From positions 11,958,621-12,022,620 of the forward strand of contig JASKMD010000012.1 of the NCBI GenBank assembly GCA_030144725.1: a DNA stretch of 64,000 nt, in the 5' to 3' direction. A program made the translations under genes and the position numbers. This DNA is from Haematococcus lacustris. Its lineage: Eukaryota > Chlorophyta > Chlorophyceae > Chlamydomonadales > Haematococcaceae. Below are positions 1-10,475 of this stretch, in pieces (the first letter of the stretch is position 1; every line of letters begins with the position of its first letter). The notes beneath the pieces were generated by a model that was not told the DNA's origin, did no database searches, and saw only the letters and a list, made by a program, of their open reading frames with translations.

Positions 1-2
1 TT

Positions 3-757
3 GTATACCTTGATGACATTTTAATCATGTCCAAGTCTATCAAGGAACACCTCGTCCACCTTCGTGAAGTATTCGATTTGTTGAGGAAACACAAATACTT
101 TGCTAAACTTTCTAAGTGTGATTTCATGAAAGAGTCTTTACCTTTCCTGGGGCACATCATCTCTAAAGATGGTGTAGCTGTAGACCCCAGTAAGGTGGCT
201 GCAATAAAAGACTGGCCTGTTCCTACGAACCTGACAGCCTTGCAGTCATTCCTTGGCATGGCCAATTATGTACGTAAATTTGTACATAATTTCAGTGCCA
301 TTGCAGCTCCACTCACTAATCTGACTGGGCCTGAAGGCAAATCTTTCAACTGGGAGGAGTGGCCTAAACCTCAGTTAGATGCCTTCAACGCTGTAAAGCA
401 GGCAGTCATGCGTGTGCCTATGCTCCGCCTTCCTGATACAACCAAACCTTTCCAAGTCTACTGTGACGCTTCATTACTGGGTGTCGGGGCAGTCTTGATG
501 CAGGATGGTTATCCCCTTGCTTATTATTCTCGTAAGCTTACGAAGGCTGAAAAGAATTATACCACTGGGGAGCAGGAAACACTGGCTATTATTGCTGCGT
601 GTACACAGTGGCGATGCTACCTTGAAGGTGTGCAATTCACACTGTATACTGATCACCGCCCTCTAGAGGCCCTACCTACGCAGTCTACACTGTCCCGTAG
701 GCAGAGCCGCTGGTTGGAATTCCTGTCCCGATTTGATTACACCATCAAATACCTACC
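3..757 (+). pseudogene. Ty3/gypsy copy A pol, first part (reverse transcriptase C-terminus and RNase H), split by a DNA transposon
   Basis: Reading frame enters from the left edge of the window. Its first visible residues are the RT catalytic YLDD box (positions 6-17). The RT thumb/connection follows, then a Ty3-type RNase H with YCDAS (about 453-467), the TTGEQE glutamate region and LYTDHRPL. The frame is open up to 757, where the DNA transposon begins and brings a stop at 771-773. The same polyprotein resumes in frame at 5141 once one copy of the 2-bp target duplication is discounted, so copy A was uninterrupted in this part before the insertion. Role: reverse transcription of the retroelement RNA and removal of the RNA strand. 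Gag, protease and the RT fingers lie outside the window. The first ATG at 27 is internal and is not the true start. Confidence 0.93.
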
Positions 758-777
758 CACTCGCGCCGACTAAGGCC
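758..777 (+). repeat. Left terminal inverted repeat of the 4.38-kb transposon
   Basis: CACTCGCGCCGACTAAGGCC, preceded by target-duplication copy CC (756-757). It matches the right TIR of the 15.3-kb element (23411-23430, read on the minus strand) except for one C/T difference. Confidence 0.9.
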
Positions 778-899
778 GGAAGTCGCCTACGTCATTTCTT
801 CCCGGGAGGCGTACTGCAGATAGCCCCAGGAAAGGCCGACTCATCGCCGTTGTAATCGTTGAAAAACTCAAAGTTGCTGCGATGTTATAACTATTTGAA

Positions 900-1612
900 A
901 AGTTACCTAACCCTGTACCGGGTCCTACTGACCCGTTACAGGGTCCTAGGCCACAGGGTTCTGCCGCACGGCTACAGGGTCCTGCGACACATTCTCACAG
1001 GGTTCTGCCGCACGGCTACAGGGTTTTGCGACACGTTCTCACAGGGTTTTGCCGCACGGCTACAGGGTTTTGCGACACGTTCTCACAGGGTCCTGCCGCA
1101 CGGCTACAGGGTTTTGCGACACGTTCTCACAGGGTCCTGCCGCACGGCTACAGGGTTTTGCGACACGTTCTCGCAGGGTTTTGCCGCACGGCTACAGGGT
1201 CCTGCGACACTTTCTCACAGGGTTCTGCCGCACGGCTACAGGGTTTTGCAAAACGTTCTCACAGGGTTTTGCCGCACGGCTACAGGGTCCTGCGACACTT
1301 TCTCACAGGGTTCTGCCGCACGGCTACAGGGTTTTGCGACACGTTCTCACAGGGTTTTGCCGCACGGCTACAGGGTTTTGCGACACACGTTCACACAGGG
1401 TTGTGCCGCACGGCTACAGGGTCCTGCGACACTTTCTCACAGGGTCCTGCCGCACGGCTACAGGGTTCTGCGACACATTCTCACAGGGTTCTGCCGCACG
1501 GCTACAGGGTCCTACGACATATTCCCACAGGGTCCTGCCGCACAGCTACAGGTTCCTACGACACACGTTCACAGGGTCCTGCCACACGCCTACAGGGTCC
1601 TGCCACAACGTA
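900..1612 (+). repeat. Left subterminal array, 44-bp monomer with CAGGGTYYTG decamers
   Basis: Each 44-bp monomer has two decamers (CAGGGTTTTG or CAGGGTCCTG) separated by an 11-bp CCGCACGGCTA spacer and a 13-bp CGACACGTTCTCA-type spacer. The array starts about 140 bp inside the terminal repeat. All three frames stay open because 44-bp monomers without stops shift frame from unit to unit; I do not regard the resulting ORFs as genes. By analogy with En/Spm subterminal repeats, these are likely transposase-binding sites (inference). Confidence 0.9.
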
Positions 1613-2690
1613 TGCAACGACGCCCGAACACCTTGCAACACCACAACAAACGGCATGTATTGCTGGTGCTAAGCACATGCATTGATGGAAGGTGACAACA
1701 CCACACAACAACACCACACAACATCACTACAACAACAACACAACGACTCATGCATTGCTCACCACATATGTCATGTGCACAACCACAAGGACTGGCTGCA
1801 CCTCATTGCTATGGGCTAACACCTTATCACGGGACTGCTAAGCACTTTGCCTTGCTGCCTATGCCCCATGGCACCAAATCAGGCTGGGCTAGGCTAGGCT
1901 GGGCTAGCCTGGGGTAGGCTAGGCTAGGGTAGGCTAGGGTAGGCTAGCCTAGGCAAGGCTAGCCTGGGATAGGCTAGGCTAGGCTAGGCTGGCGTAGGCT
2001 GGGTTAGGCTTGGCTCCAGGTTGCCCACTCCTGGTTGCCCGCTCTAGGCTGCCCGCTCCAGGCTGCCCGCTCCATGCTGCCCGCTCCATGCTGCCCACTC
2101 CGGGCTGCCCGCTCCAGGCTGCCCGCTCCATGCTGCTACGCCAAGGGCTGCTGGGTGCCATTGGGTGGGGGAGAGGAGAGAAGAGGGGAGGAGGGGAGGA
2201 GGGGAGGAGGGTAGGTAGGTGGCAGACTCGGAAGTGGTGGTGGTGGGCTTGGGCAGGGAAGGGGGAAGGGGGAAGGGGGCAAGGGGCAGCAGTGTGACCA
2301 TCAGACCTGCGGCAGCAAGAGACATCCTTGCATTTAGGCTTGGCATTGGGGACCACTCATGTGCAGGGACTGGCCACTTACAGTTATGCTCCATGTCACG
2401 ACGCCGGGGGAGGGTACGGGGTACGAGGAGGGTACGGTCCTTGCTGGCTCCTTGTTGGTTGCTGCTCTACCGCCATGCTTGCAATCAACCCGGCCATGCT
2501 TCACCTGCCATGCTCCAGCTGTCGACAACTGCAATCAAACATCAGCCAGCAAGCAGATGGATTAGGACATGCATGACCAGAACCCTGTGGTGTGGTGCCA
2601 GAACCCTGTGATGTGGTGCCAGGACCCTGTGGGAGTGGTGCCAGGACCCTGTGTGCCAGAACCCTGTGGGTGTGCGGCAGAACCCTGTAG
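1613..2690. other. Interior of the non-autonomous transposon; low-complexity, no gene seen
   Basis: Contents in order: an A/C-rich stretch with CAACA-type repeats (about 1620-1790); a short GGCTAGGCTA repeat field (about 1886-2010); a roughly 15-bp GCTGCCCGCTCCAGG repeat (about 2028-2140); a purine-rich GGGGAGGA tract (about 2165-2290); and about 270 bp of unremarkable sequence. The short ORFs here do not resemble any protein I recognise. The segment has no counterpart in the 15.3-kb relative, so the interior was replaced or captured. Confidence 0.6.
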
Positions 2691-2692
2691 CC

Positions 2693-3845
2693 AAACGTCG
2701 CAGGACCCTGTAGGCGTGCGGCAGAACCCTGTAGCCAAACGTCGCAGGACCCTGTAGGCGTGCGGCAGAACCCTGTAGCCAAACGTCGCAGGACCCTGTA
2801 GGCGTGCGGCAGAACCCTGTAGCCAAACGTCGCAGGACCCTGTGGGTGTGCGGCAGAACCCTGTAGCCAAACGTCGCAGGACCCTGTAGGCGTGCGGCAG
2901 AACCCTGTAGCCAAACGTCGCAGGACCCTGTAGGCGTGCGGCAGGACCCTGTAGCCAAACGTCGCAGGACCCTGTGGGTGTGCGGCAGAACCCTGTAGCC
3001 AAACGTCGCAGGACCCTGTAGGCGTGCGGCAGAACCCTGTAGCCAAACGTCGCAGGACCCTGTGGGTGTGCGGCAGAACCCTGTAGCCAAACGTCGCAGG
3101 ACCCTGTAGGCGTGCGGCAGAACCCTGTAGCCAAACGTCGCAGGACCCTGTAGGCGTGCGGCAGAACCCTGTAGCCAAACGTCGCAGGACCCTGTGGGTG
3201 TGCGGCAGAACCCTGTAGCCAAACGTCGCAGGACCCTGTAGGCGTGCGGCAGAACCCTGTAGCCAAACGTCGCAGGACCCTGTAGGCGTGCGGCAGGACC
3301 CTGTAGCCAAACGTCGCAGGACCCTGTGGGTGTGCGGCAGAACCCTGTAGCCAAACGTCGCAGGACCCTGTAGGCGTGCGGCAGAACCCTGTAGCCAAAC
3401 GTCGCAGGACCCTGTAGGCGTGCGGCAGAACCCTGTAGCCAAACGTCGCAGGACCCTGTAGGCGTGCGGCAGAACCCTGTAGCCAAACGTCGCAGGACCC
3501 TGTAGGCGTGCGGCAGAACCCTGTAGCCAAACGTCGCAGGACCCTGTGGGTGTGCGGCAGAACCCTGTAGCCAAACGTCGCAGGACCCTGTAGGCGTGCG
3601 GCAGAACCCTGTAGCCAAACGTCGCAGGACCCTGTAGGCGTGCGGCAGAACCCTGTAGCCAAACGTCGCAGGACCCTGTAGGCGTGCGGCAGAACCCTGT
3701 AGCCAAACGTCGCAGGACCCTGTAGGCGTGCGGCAGAACCCTGTAGCCAAACGTCGCAGGACCCTGCAGGCGTGCGGCAGGACCCTGTAGCCAATCGTCG
3801 CAGGACCCTGTAGGCGTGCGGCAGGACCCTGTAGACTAACGTCGC
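2693..3845 (-). repeat. Right subterminal array, highly homogeneous 44-bp monomer (about 26 copies)
   Basis: Period of exactly 44 bp (for example AAACGTCG at 2693 and 2737). Monomer: CAGGACCCTG, 11-bp spacer TAGGCGTGCGG, CAGAACCCTG, 13-bp spacer TAGCCAAACGTCG. Decamer starts alternate 21 and 23 bp apart. Orientation is opposite to the array at the left end. Long minus-strand ORFs over this region are translations of the repeat. Confidence 0.93.
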
Positions 3846-3849
3846 AGGA

Positions 3850-4612
3850 CCTTGTGTGCCAGAACCATGTGGGTGTGCAGCAGGACACAGTAGGCCAGGA
3901 CCCTGTGGTGCCAGGACCTTGTGATGTGGTGCCCGGACCCTATGGTGTGGTGCCAGGACCCTGTGTGCCAGGACCCTGTGGTGTGGTGCCAGGACCCTGT
4001 GGTGTCTGGACCCTGTGGTGTGGTGCTAGGACCCTGTAGGCCAGGACCCTGTGGTGTGGTGCCAGAACCCTGTAGGCCAAGACCTGGTGGTATGGGGCCA
4101 GGACCCTGTGGTGTGGTGCCAGAACCCTGTAGGCCAGGACCCTGTGGTGAGGTGCCAGGACCCTGTGGTGTGGTGCCAGGACCCTGTGGTGTGGTGCCAG
4201 GACCCTGTGTGCCAGGACCCTGTGGTGTGGTGCCAGGACCCTGTGGTACCAGGACCCTGTGGTGAGGTGCCAGGACCCTGTGGGCCAGGACCCTGTGGTG
4301 AGGTGCCAGGACCCTGTGGTGAGGTGCCAGGACCCTGTGGTGCCAGGACCCTGTGGTGTGGTGCCAGGACCCTGTGGGCCAGGACCCTGTGGTGAGGTGC
4401 CAGGACCCTGTGGTGCCAGGACCCTGTGGTGAGGTGCCAGGACCCTGTGGGCCAGGACCCTGTGGTGAGGTGCCAGGACCCTGTGGTGTGGTGCCAGGAC
4501 CCTGTGGTGTGGTACCAGGACCCTGTGGGCCAGGACCCTGTGGTGTGGTGCCAGGACCCTGTGAGCCAGAACCCTGTGGTGTGGTACCAGGACCCTGTGT
4601 AGAAAGACACTC
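3850..4612 (-). repeat. Continuation of right subterminal array with 21-bp and 15-bp units
   Basis: The decamer CAGGACCCTG is kept, but the spacers change to TGGTGTGGTGC or TGGTGAGGTGC (21-bp unit) and TGGGC (15-bp unit). Equivalent variant units lie next to the left 44-bp array of the 15.3-kb element (8640-9000 and 10165-10420). Confidence 0.85.
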
Positions 4613-5118
4613 ATCGTAGGACCCTGTACAGGGTCCTGGCACACATGGTCAAAAGCATCCAAACGGAGTCAACATGACCAACAACCGGGTATGTAGGAAT
4701 CCTAACAGGGTTCTATCACATAGGGATGCAAAGAATGATTATAATATCAACACTCATAGGGTACACAGGACCCTGTACAGGGTCCTACGACCATGATGAC
4801 GCTAGGAACCTGTACAGGGTCCTAGGACACGGGCCATAGCTCATTCCTTGTTGGGACTTTTTGCATGCCATCTACTAGGTTGGGCAGCTGTAACCACCCT
4901 TTACAACCTCTCATACTCACATTTCATGAAAAGTCACTTTGGTCACACGGTGCCAACTCCCTTAGCCAAAATCAGGGTCTCAGCCCCACACCTGGCCCAG
5001 CAACTCGACACCGAGTGAGAATTACACTCTGGCCCAAGAGAGTCTTGTCATCCTCTAGGTCACAGCAGCCCACATACCAAGTTTCAGACCTCAACTCTCA
5101 GGTTTTTCAAGCCAGCCA

Positions 5119-5138
5119 GGCCTTAATTTGCACGAGTG
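5119..5138 (-). repeat. Right terminal inverted repeat of the 4.38-kb transposon
   Basis: Read inward from 5138: CACTCGTGCAAATTAAGGCC; followed by the second CC target-duplication copy (5139-5140). It matches the left end of the 15.3-kb element (8107-8126) at all but one position. Confidence 0.9.
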
Positions 5139-5140
5139 CC

Positions 5141-6881
5141 TGGCAACACTAATCCTGCAGACCCACTGTCACGTATTCCAGTAACTTCAGCGACGGCTAA
5201 GACTGATACTGACAAAATCCTGGTGACGACCAGGCAGCAGAAGCGGAGATTACAGGAGGGGGAGGAAGCCGGTGCGGGTACACCGTTGGGCAGCGGCAGC
5301 GGAGGCAGCGAACAGCAGCCTACCGCTGGATCAGACCCTGACCATGATGCTGACTCTGATGATGCTCTAAAGCCATCAGAGTGTAAGCGGTTGAGGTGGG
5401 CTGACCCGGTCTCTAAAGACTGTGAGTCACAGGTCCCTGAGTGTCCTGGTCACCCTTCTCAGGTCACAGATTGGCTAATTAGTGCCTATAGCACTGATCC
5501 CGCCTTTGCTGAACCTAATGAGGAGTGGGAAATGACCCAGGAGGGACTGTGGCGACATCTTGATAAAGGCACTATTATAGTCCCTAATGATATTCAGCTG
5601 CGAGAGCATATTTTGCACGAAATGCATGATGCTAAGTATGCTGGCCATGTTGGCATCACCAAAACCTTGGAGCGTGTGCGCAGGGTGTTCTGGTGGAAAA
5701 CTATGCGCACTGATGTTAGACACTATGTGGCTAACTGTGATGCATGCCAACGTAATAAAGCCTCTCGCCAGGTTCCTGGTGGGTTGCTAAATCCCTTGTC
5801 TATACCGGGGTACCGCTGGGAATCTGTCACCATGGATTTGGTGGTTAAGCTTCCAGTCGGTGTGCATGGCTATGACTCAATCTGTGTGGTTGTGGATCGT
5901 CTTTCAAAGATGGTTCACCTAATCCCATGCATTGAAGCCATGGATGCTAAAGAGTTTGCTGAACTTTACATTGACCACGTATTTAAATACCATGGCCTGT
6001 CTAAAGTTACCATCTCTGATCGTGGTGCGACCTTTAACAATCAGTTCTGGATTGAGGTCAGGAAGCTGATAGGCGTAGACCCTGCTTTCAGCACTGCTTA
6101 TCATCCAGAGTCTAATGGGCAAACTGAGCGTACTAATCAAATTGTGGAAGAAATGCTTAGACATTATATCCTGCCTACCCAGGTTGATTGGCCTAGACAT
6201 CTGGCTTTTGCCGAGTTTGCCATCAATAATTCCTGGCAGGAGTCCATTCAGTCTACACCATTCCTGGTGAACTATGGACAGTCACCCATTACGCCTATGT
6301 TGCATAAGCTGCCCAGGCCGTGCCTCTCGCCCTCCGCTGAGAGCTTTGCCAAGAAGTGGGAGCATGAGGTGAAGCATGCCCAGGAGTGCATGAGGGTGGC
6401 TCAGGACCGTCAAGAAAGGTATGAGAATAAGCGTAGGCGTGATGTCACGTTCAGCGTGGGTGACAGTGTCTTGCTGAGCACCAAGAACCTGCGCAATGCA
6501 CCAGGCAAAGCACGTAAGTTCTTGCCTAGGTATGTGGGGCCTTTCAAGGTCACCGGTAGGCTAGGTGAGTCTGCCTACAGGTTGGAGCTACCTCCCACCA
6601 TGAGCAGGTTGCACCCCGTGTTTCATGTGTCACTTCTTAAGAAGTACACTGGCAGCCAGGGGTTCCACCCCCCTCCTGTGTTGGAGTGGCTGGAAGATGC
6701 TCCTTACTATGAAGTGCATAGCCTGTTGAATCACAGGCAGGTACGGTTCAAGAAGCGCATGGAGTACCTGGTCAAGTGGACAGGCTATGATGATACCTAC
6801 AACACTTGGGAGCCAGAAGCTAACCTAGCTGGTGCTCCCCAAATCTTGTCTAGGTATAAGGCTGTGCATAATCTGCCTTGA
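5141..6881 (+). pseudogene. Ty3/gypsy copy A pol, second part (integrase and chromodomain)
   Basis: Continues the frame broken at 757. It starts with the conserved NPADPLSRIP tail of the RNase H region. A Ser/Glu-rich linker follows, then the integrase HHCC zinc domain (HEMHDAKYAGHVG … CDACQRNK, about 5618-5760). The catalytic core has Asp in MDLVVKLP, Asp in SDRGATF and Glu in ESNGQTERTN. Next come the GPY/F-type C-terminal region ([10 protein letters not shown]) and a chromodomain (YEVHSLLNHR … YLVKWTGYDD … NTWEPE, about 6711-6820) that would target integration to modified chromatin. The stop is TGA at 6879-6881. The frame is open throughout, so only the DNA transposon insertion is seen to break this copy. 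It is one polyprotein with the segment before 758. Confidence 0.93.
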
Positions 6882-7080
6882 TGTTTGTTGTCCTAAGTGA
6901 CTTATGTCACCTGGCCTGGTCCTATGACCATGGTCTCCATGTGACACCTTTTGGTGTGGCATGCTTGTCTGTGGGTGATTGATACCCTTATGGGTCAGTC
7001 TGTCTTGTTAATGGTCTCTATAGACTGCGAGCCTTGGTACTCGGGGTTATCCCTTGGTACCTTGGCGGAACGGATCTCTT

Positions 7081-7278
7081 AAGAGGGGGAGGAATGTAAC
7101 GGCGCGCGTCCGCGTGTCCGTATTCCACACTTTAGCAGAGTGACTGGGGAGGTCACTGGTGGGCTGTACACTGCCCACCATTCGGGTTCAACTCCCGGGG
7201 GTCCCGTTCTAAACCCAAGCCCAGTTGCTGTGTGACGAGTGCGGTAGTAATGCAGTGGCGCTAATTATTACAACGACA
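7081..7278 (+). repeat. Polypurine tract and 3' LTR of Ty3 copy A
   Basis: AAGAGGGGGAGGAA (7081-7094) is the polypurine primer for plus-strand synthesis. The LTR begins TGTAACG at 7095 and ends near …CAACGACA at 7278 (about 184 bp; the end is estimated). Inside is a GTGGGC…GCCCAC stem followed by GGGTTCAACTCCCGGGG, a tRNA B-box-like element also present in copy C's LTR. The 200 bp between the pol stop and the tract (6882-7080) hold nothing else I can identify. Confidence 0.7.
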
Positions 7279-7284
7279 TGCTGC

Positions 7285-8106
7285 TCACTCTGTAAGATTA
7301 AAGGCAGCGGCTGGCGCCGTGACATGAGCCTTATACAAGTTTACGCAGTCAGGGGCATTTGCTAGATTGCTGGCAGGCTCCCAGGTGTTGTCAGAGTCAT
7401 CATAACCCTTCCACTTGACGAGGTACTCCTTTGCTTTACCTGCACGCACATGCCGGTGGTTCACAATGCGTTCTACTTCATATTGTGGGGAATCATCTAA
7501 CCAGCCCAGCTCAGTGGGGGGTAGACGACCAAAGTTGCCCTCATAGGGTCTTAGTAATGACACATGGAAGACAGGATGGATCCTGGACATGGCTGGTGGC
7601 AGGGTCAGCTTTACAGCGTCTCTACCCACATGAGCCTCAATCCTGAAAGGCCCCACATACCGTGGCAGCAGCTTTCTGGCTTTGCCCACCATGTTACGCA
7701 GGTTCATGGTACTAAGCAGCACACGGTCACCCACTTGGAACATACTGTCCGCGGATTTCCTGTGTGGATTAGCATCATTTGACTGCCGACTTTGTGCCAG
7801 TTTCATACATCTCCTGGCTTCTTGAACGCCCTTTTCCCAGCCATCAGAGAAGAACTGGGCCATGGGAGGTGGCAACCGAGGTAACTCATGGGTCACCGGT
7901 GTCACTGGGGACTGTCCATAGTTAATCAGGAAAGGTGTAGACTTAATACTTTCTTGCCATGAGTTATTAATTGCAAACTCGGCAAACGAGAGGTGTTTAG
8001 GCCAGTCTCGTTGAGTGGGAGAGATATAATAAGCATTTCCTCCAACACTTTGTTGTACCGCTCAACCTGCCCATTTGACTGGGGGTGATAGCTGGAGGTG
8101 AGAGAA
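7285..8106 (-). pseudogene. Ty3/gypsy copy B pol, C-terminal half of integrase and chromodomain (minus strand)
   Basis: On the minus strand, downstream of the transposon insertion, it encodes [16 protein letters not shown] (integrase Glu region), the GPF region ([16 protein letters not shown]) and a chromodomain ([10 protein letters not shown] … [20 protein letters not shown]). It departs from copy C after NLYK (about 7327) and abuts copy A's LTR, so its 3' end is truncated or replaced. A 4-bp deletion after the codons for EEML shifts the frame (about 8030). Its upstream part lies at 23433-24238; the DNA transposon at 8107-23430 split them. Confidence 0.9.
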
Positions 8107-8126
8107 CACTCGTGCAAATAAAGGCC
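8107..8126 (+). repeat. Left terminal inverted repeat of the 15.3-kb transposon
   Basis: CACTCGTGCAAATAAAGGCC, preceded by AA target duplication (8105-8106). The following 280 bp match the right end of the 4.38-kb relative in inverted orientation. Confidence 0.9.
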
Positions 8127-8421
8127 TGGCTGGCTTGAAAAACCTGAGAGTTTAGGTCTGAAACTTGGTATGTGGGCTGCTGTGACCTAGTGGAGTACAA
8201 GACTCTCTTGGGCCAAAGTGTAATTCTCACTCGGTGTCGAGTTGCTGGGCCAGGTGTGGGGCTGTGACCCTGATTTTGGCTAAGGGAGTTGGCACCGTGT
8301 GACCAAAGTGACTTTTCATGAAATGTGAGTATGAGAGGTTGTGGAGGGTGGTTACAGCTGCCCAACCTAGTAGGTGGCATGCAAAAGGTCTCAGCCAGTG
8401 ATGAGTTATGGCCCGTGTCCT

Positions 8422-8627
8422 AGGACCCTGTACAGGGTCCTAGAGTCACCATGGTCCTAGGACCCTGTACAGGGTCCTGTGTACCCTATGAGTGTAGATG
8501 TTTTAATCATTCCTTGCATCCCTATGTGATAGAACCATTTTAGGATTCCTACATAGCCGGTGGTTGGTCCTGTTGACCCCGTTTGGATGCTTTTGACCAT
8601 GTGTGCCAGGACCCTGTACAGGGTCCT
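8422..8627. repeat. Three perfect 20-bp palindromes in the subterminal region
   Basis: AGGACCCTGTACAGGGTCCT occurs at 8422-8441, 8459-8478 and 8608-8627: two decamers head-to-head around TGTACA. The 4.38-kb element keeps two of these (4618-4637 and 4767-4786) and a degenerate third near 4804-4825. They mark the transition from unique end sequence to the arrays. Confidence 0.85.
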
Positions 8628-8639
8628 ACGATGAGTGCC

Positions 8640-10425
8640 TTTCCTCACAGGGTCCTGGTACCACACCACAGGGTTCTGGCTCACAGGGTCCTGGCACCAC
8701 ACCACAGGGTCCTGGCACCACAGGGTCCTGGTACCACACCACAGGGTCCTGCTGCACACCTACAGGGTCCTGGCTTACAGGGTCTTGGTACCACATGACA
8801 GGGTCCTGGATCCACTGGGTCCTAGTACATCACTTCAGGGTTCTGGCCTACAGGGTCCTGGCACAACACCACAGGGTCCTTGCTTACAGGGTCCTGGCAC
8901 CACACCACAGGGTCCTGCTGCACACCTACAGGGTCCTGGCCCCTCACCACAGGGTCCTGGCCCACAGGGTCATGGTCCCTCACCACAGGGTCCTGGCTCC
9001 ACACGACTACAGGGTCCTGTGACACACGACTACAGGGTTCTGCCGCACGGCTACAGGGTCCTGCGACACACGACTACAGGGTTCAGCCGCACGCCTACAG
9101 GGTCCTGCTGCATACTTCTACAGGGTTCTGCCGCACAGCTACAGGGTCCTGCTGCATACGTCTACAGGGTTCTGCCGCACGCCTACAGGGTCCTGCGACA
9201 CACGTCTACAGGGTTCTGCCGCACGCCTACAGGGTTCTGCGACCCATTTCTACAGGGTTCTGCCGCACGCCTACAGGGTTCTGCGACATGAGTCTACAGG
9301 GTTCTGCCGCATGCCTACAGGGTCCTGCAACCCACGACTACAGGGTTCTGCCGCACGCCTACAGGGTCCTGCGACACACGACTACAGGGTTCTGCCGCAC
9401 GCCTACAGGGTCCTGCGACCCATTTCTACAGGGTTTTGCCGCACGCCTACAGGGTCCTGCGACACACGACTACAGGGTTCTGCCGCACGCCTACAGGGTC
9501 CTGCGACCCATTTCTACAGGGTTTTGCCGCACGCCTACAGGGTCCTGCGACACACGACTACAGGGTTCTGCCGCTCGCCTACAGGGTCCTGCGACACACG
9601 TCTACAGGGTTCTGCCGCACGCCTACAGGGTCCTGCGACATGAGTCTACAGGGTTCTGCCGCACGGCTACAGGGTCCTGCGACATTTGTTTACAGGGTTC
9701 TGCCGCACGCCTACAGGGTCCTGGGCCACACGTCTACAGGGTTCTGCCGCACGGCTACAGGGTCCTGCTGCACACGTCTACAGGGTTCTGCCGCACGCCT
9801 ACAGGGTTCTGCGACACACGTCTACAGGGTTCTGCCGCACGGCTACAGGGTCCTGGGCCACACGTCTACAGGGTTCTGCCGCACGCCTACAGGGTCCTGC
9901 GACATGAGTCTACAGGGTTCTGCCGCACGCCTACAGGGTCCTGCGACATTTGTTTACAGGGTTCTGCCGCACGCCTACAGGGTCCTGGGCCACACGTCTA
10001 CAGGGTTCTGCCGCACGGCTACAGGGTCCTGCTGCACACGTCTACAGGGTTCTGCCGCACGCCTACAGGGTTCTGCGACACACGTCTACAGGGTTCTGCC
10101 GCACGGCTACAGGGTCCTGGGCCACACGTCTACAGGGTTCTGCCGCACGCCTACAGGGTTCTGGCCCACAGGGTTCAGGCACCACACCACAGGGTCCTGT
10201 TACCATAGGGTCCTGGCACCTCACCACAGGGTCCTGCTGCACACCTACAGGGTCCTGGCCCCTCACCCCAGGGTCCTGGCTCCACAGGGTCCTGGTCCCT
10301 CACCACAGGGTCCTGGCTCCACAGGGTCCTGGTCCCTCACCACAGGGTCCTGCTGCACACCTACAGGGTCCTGGCCCCTCACCACAGGGTCCTGGCTCCA
10401 TAGGGTCCTGGCACCACACCAGACC
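8640..10425 (+). repeat. Left subterminal array of the 15.3-kb transposon
   Basis: Outer part (8640-9000) and inner edge (10165-10425) have 15-21-bp units such as CAGGGTCCTGGCACCACACCA. The middle (about 9000-10160) has the 44-bp monomer CAGGGTTCTG, CCGCACGCCTA, CAGGGTCCTG, CGACACACGTCTA. Within it a segment of roughly 260 bp is repeated almost exactly (compare about 9640-9890 with 9900-10150), a higher-order unit. Direction is opposite to the array at the right end. Confidence 0.9.
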
Positions 10426-10475
10426 CTCTGCTGTAGCCCGACCCCAGCCCATGCTGTCAATGCATTGTCAATCGT

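Larger units (their letters stand above)
758..5138 (+). mobile_element. Non-autonomous CACTA-like DNA transposon (4.38 kb) inserted in Ty3 copy A
   Basis: Left end CACTCGCGCCGACTAAGGCC (758-777); the right end read inward is CACTCGTGCAAATTAAGGCC (5119-5138), 16 of 20 matching. It is flanked by CC at 756-757 and 5139-5140, a 2-bp target duplication. Removing the element and one CC restores the Ty3 frame. About 200 bp inside the left end and about 520 bp inside the right end match, in inverted orientation, the two ends of the 15.3-kb element at 8107-23430, so this is a relative of that element. The interior carries no transposase: it holds subterminal decamer arrays and about 1 kb of unrelated low-complexity sequence. 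It was presumably mobilised in trans. Confidence 0.9.

Noticed and set aside
2693..3845. CRISPR-like regular array
   Set aside because: Spacers are also repeated, the setting is eukaryotic with introns, and the array lies inside transposon ends.
2501..3888. Three overlapping minus-strand ORFs of 400-450 residues (and similar plus-strand ORFs at 859-1695 and 8880-10488)
   Set aside because: They are translations of a stop-free 44-bp repeat that shifts frame each unit; no non-repeat sequence is encoded.
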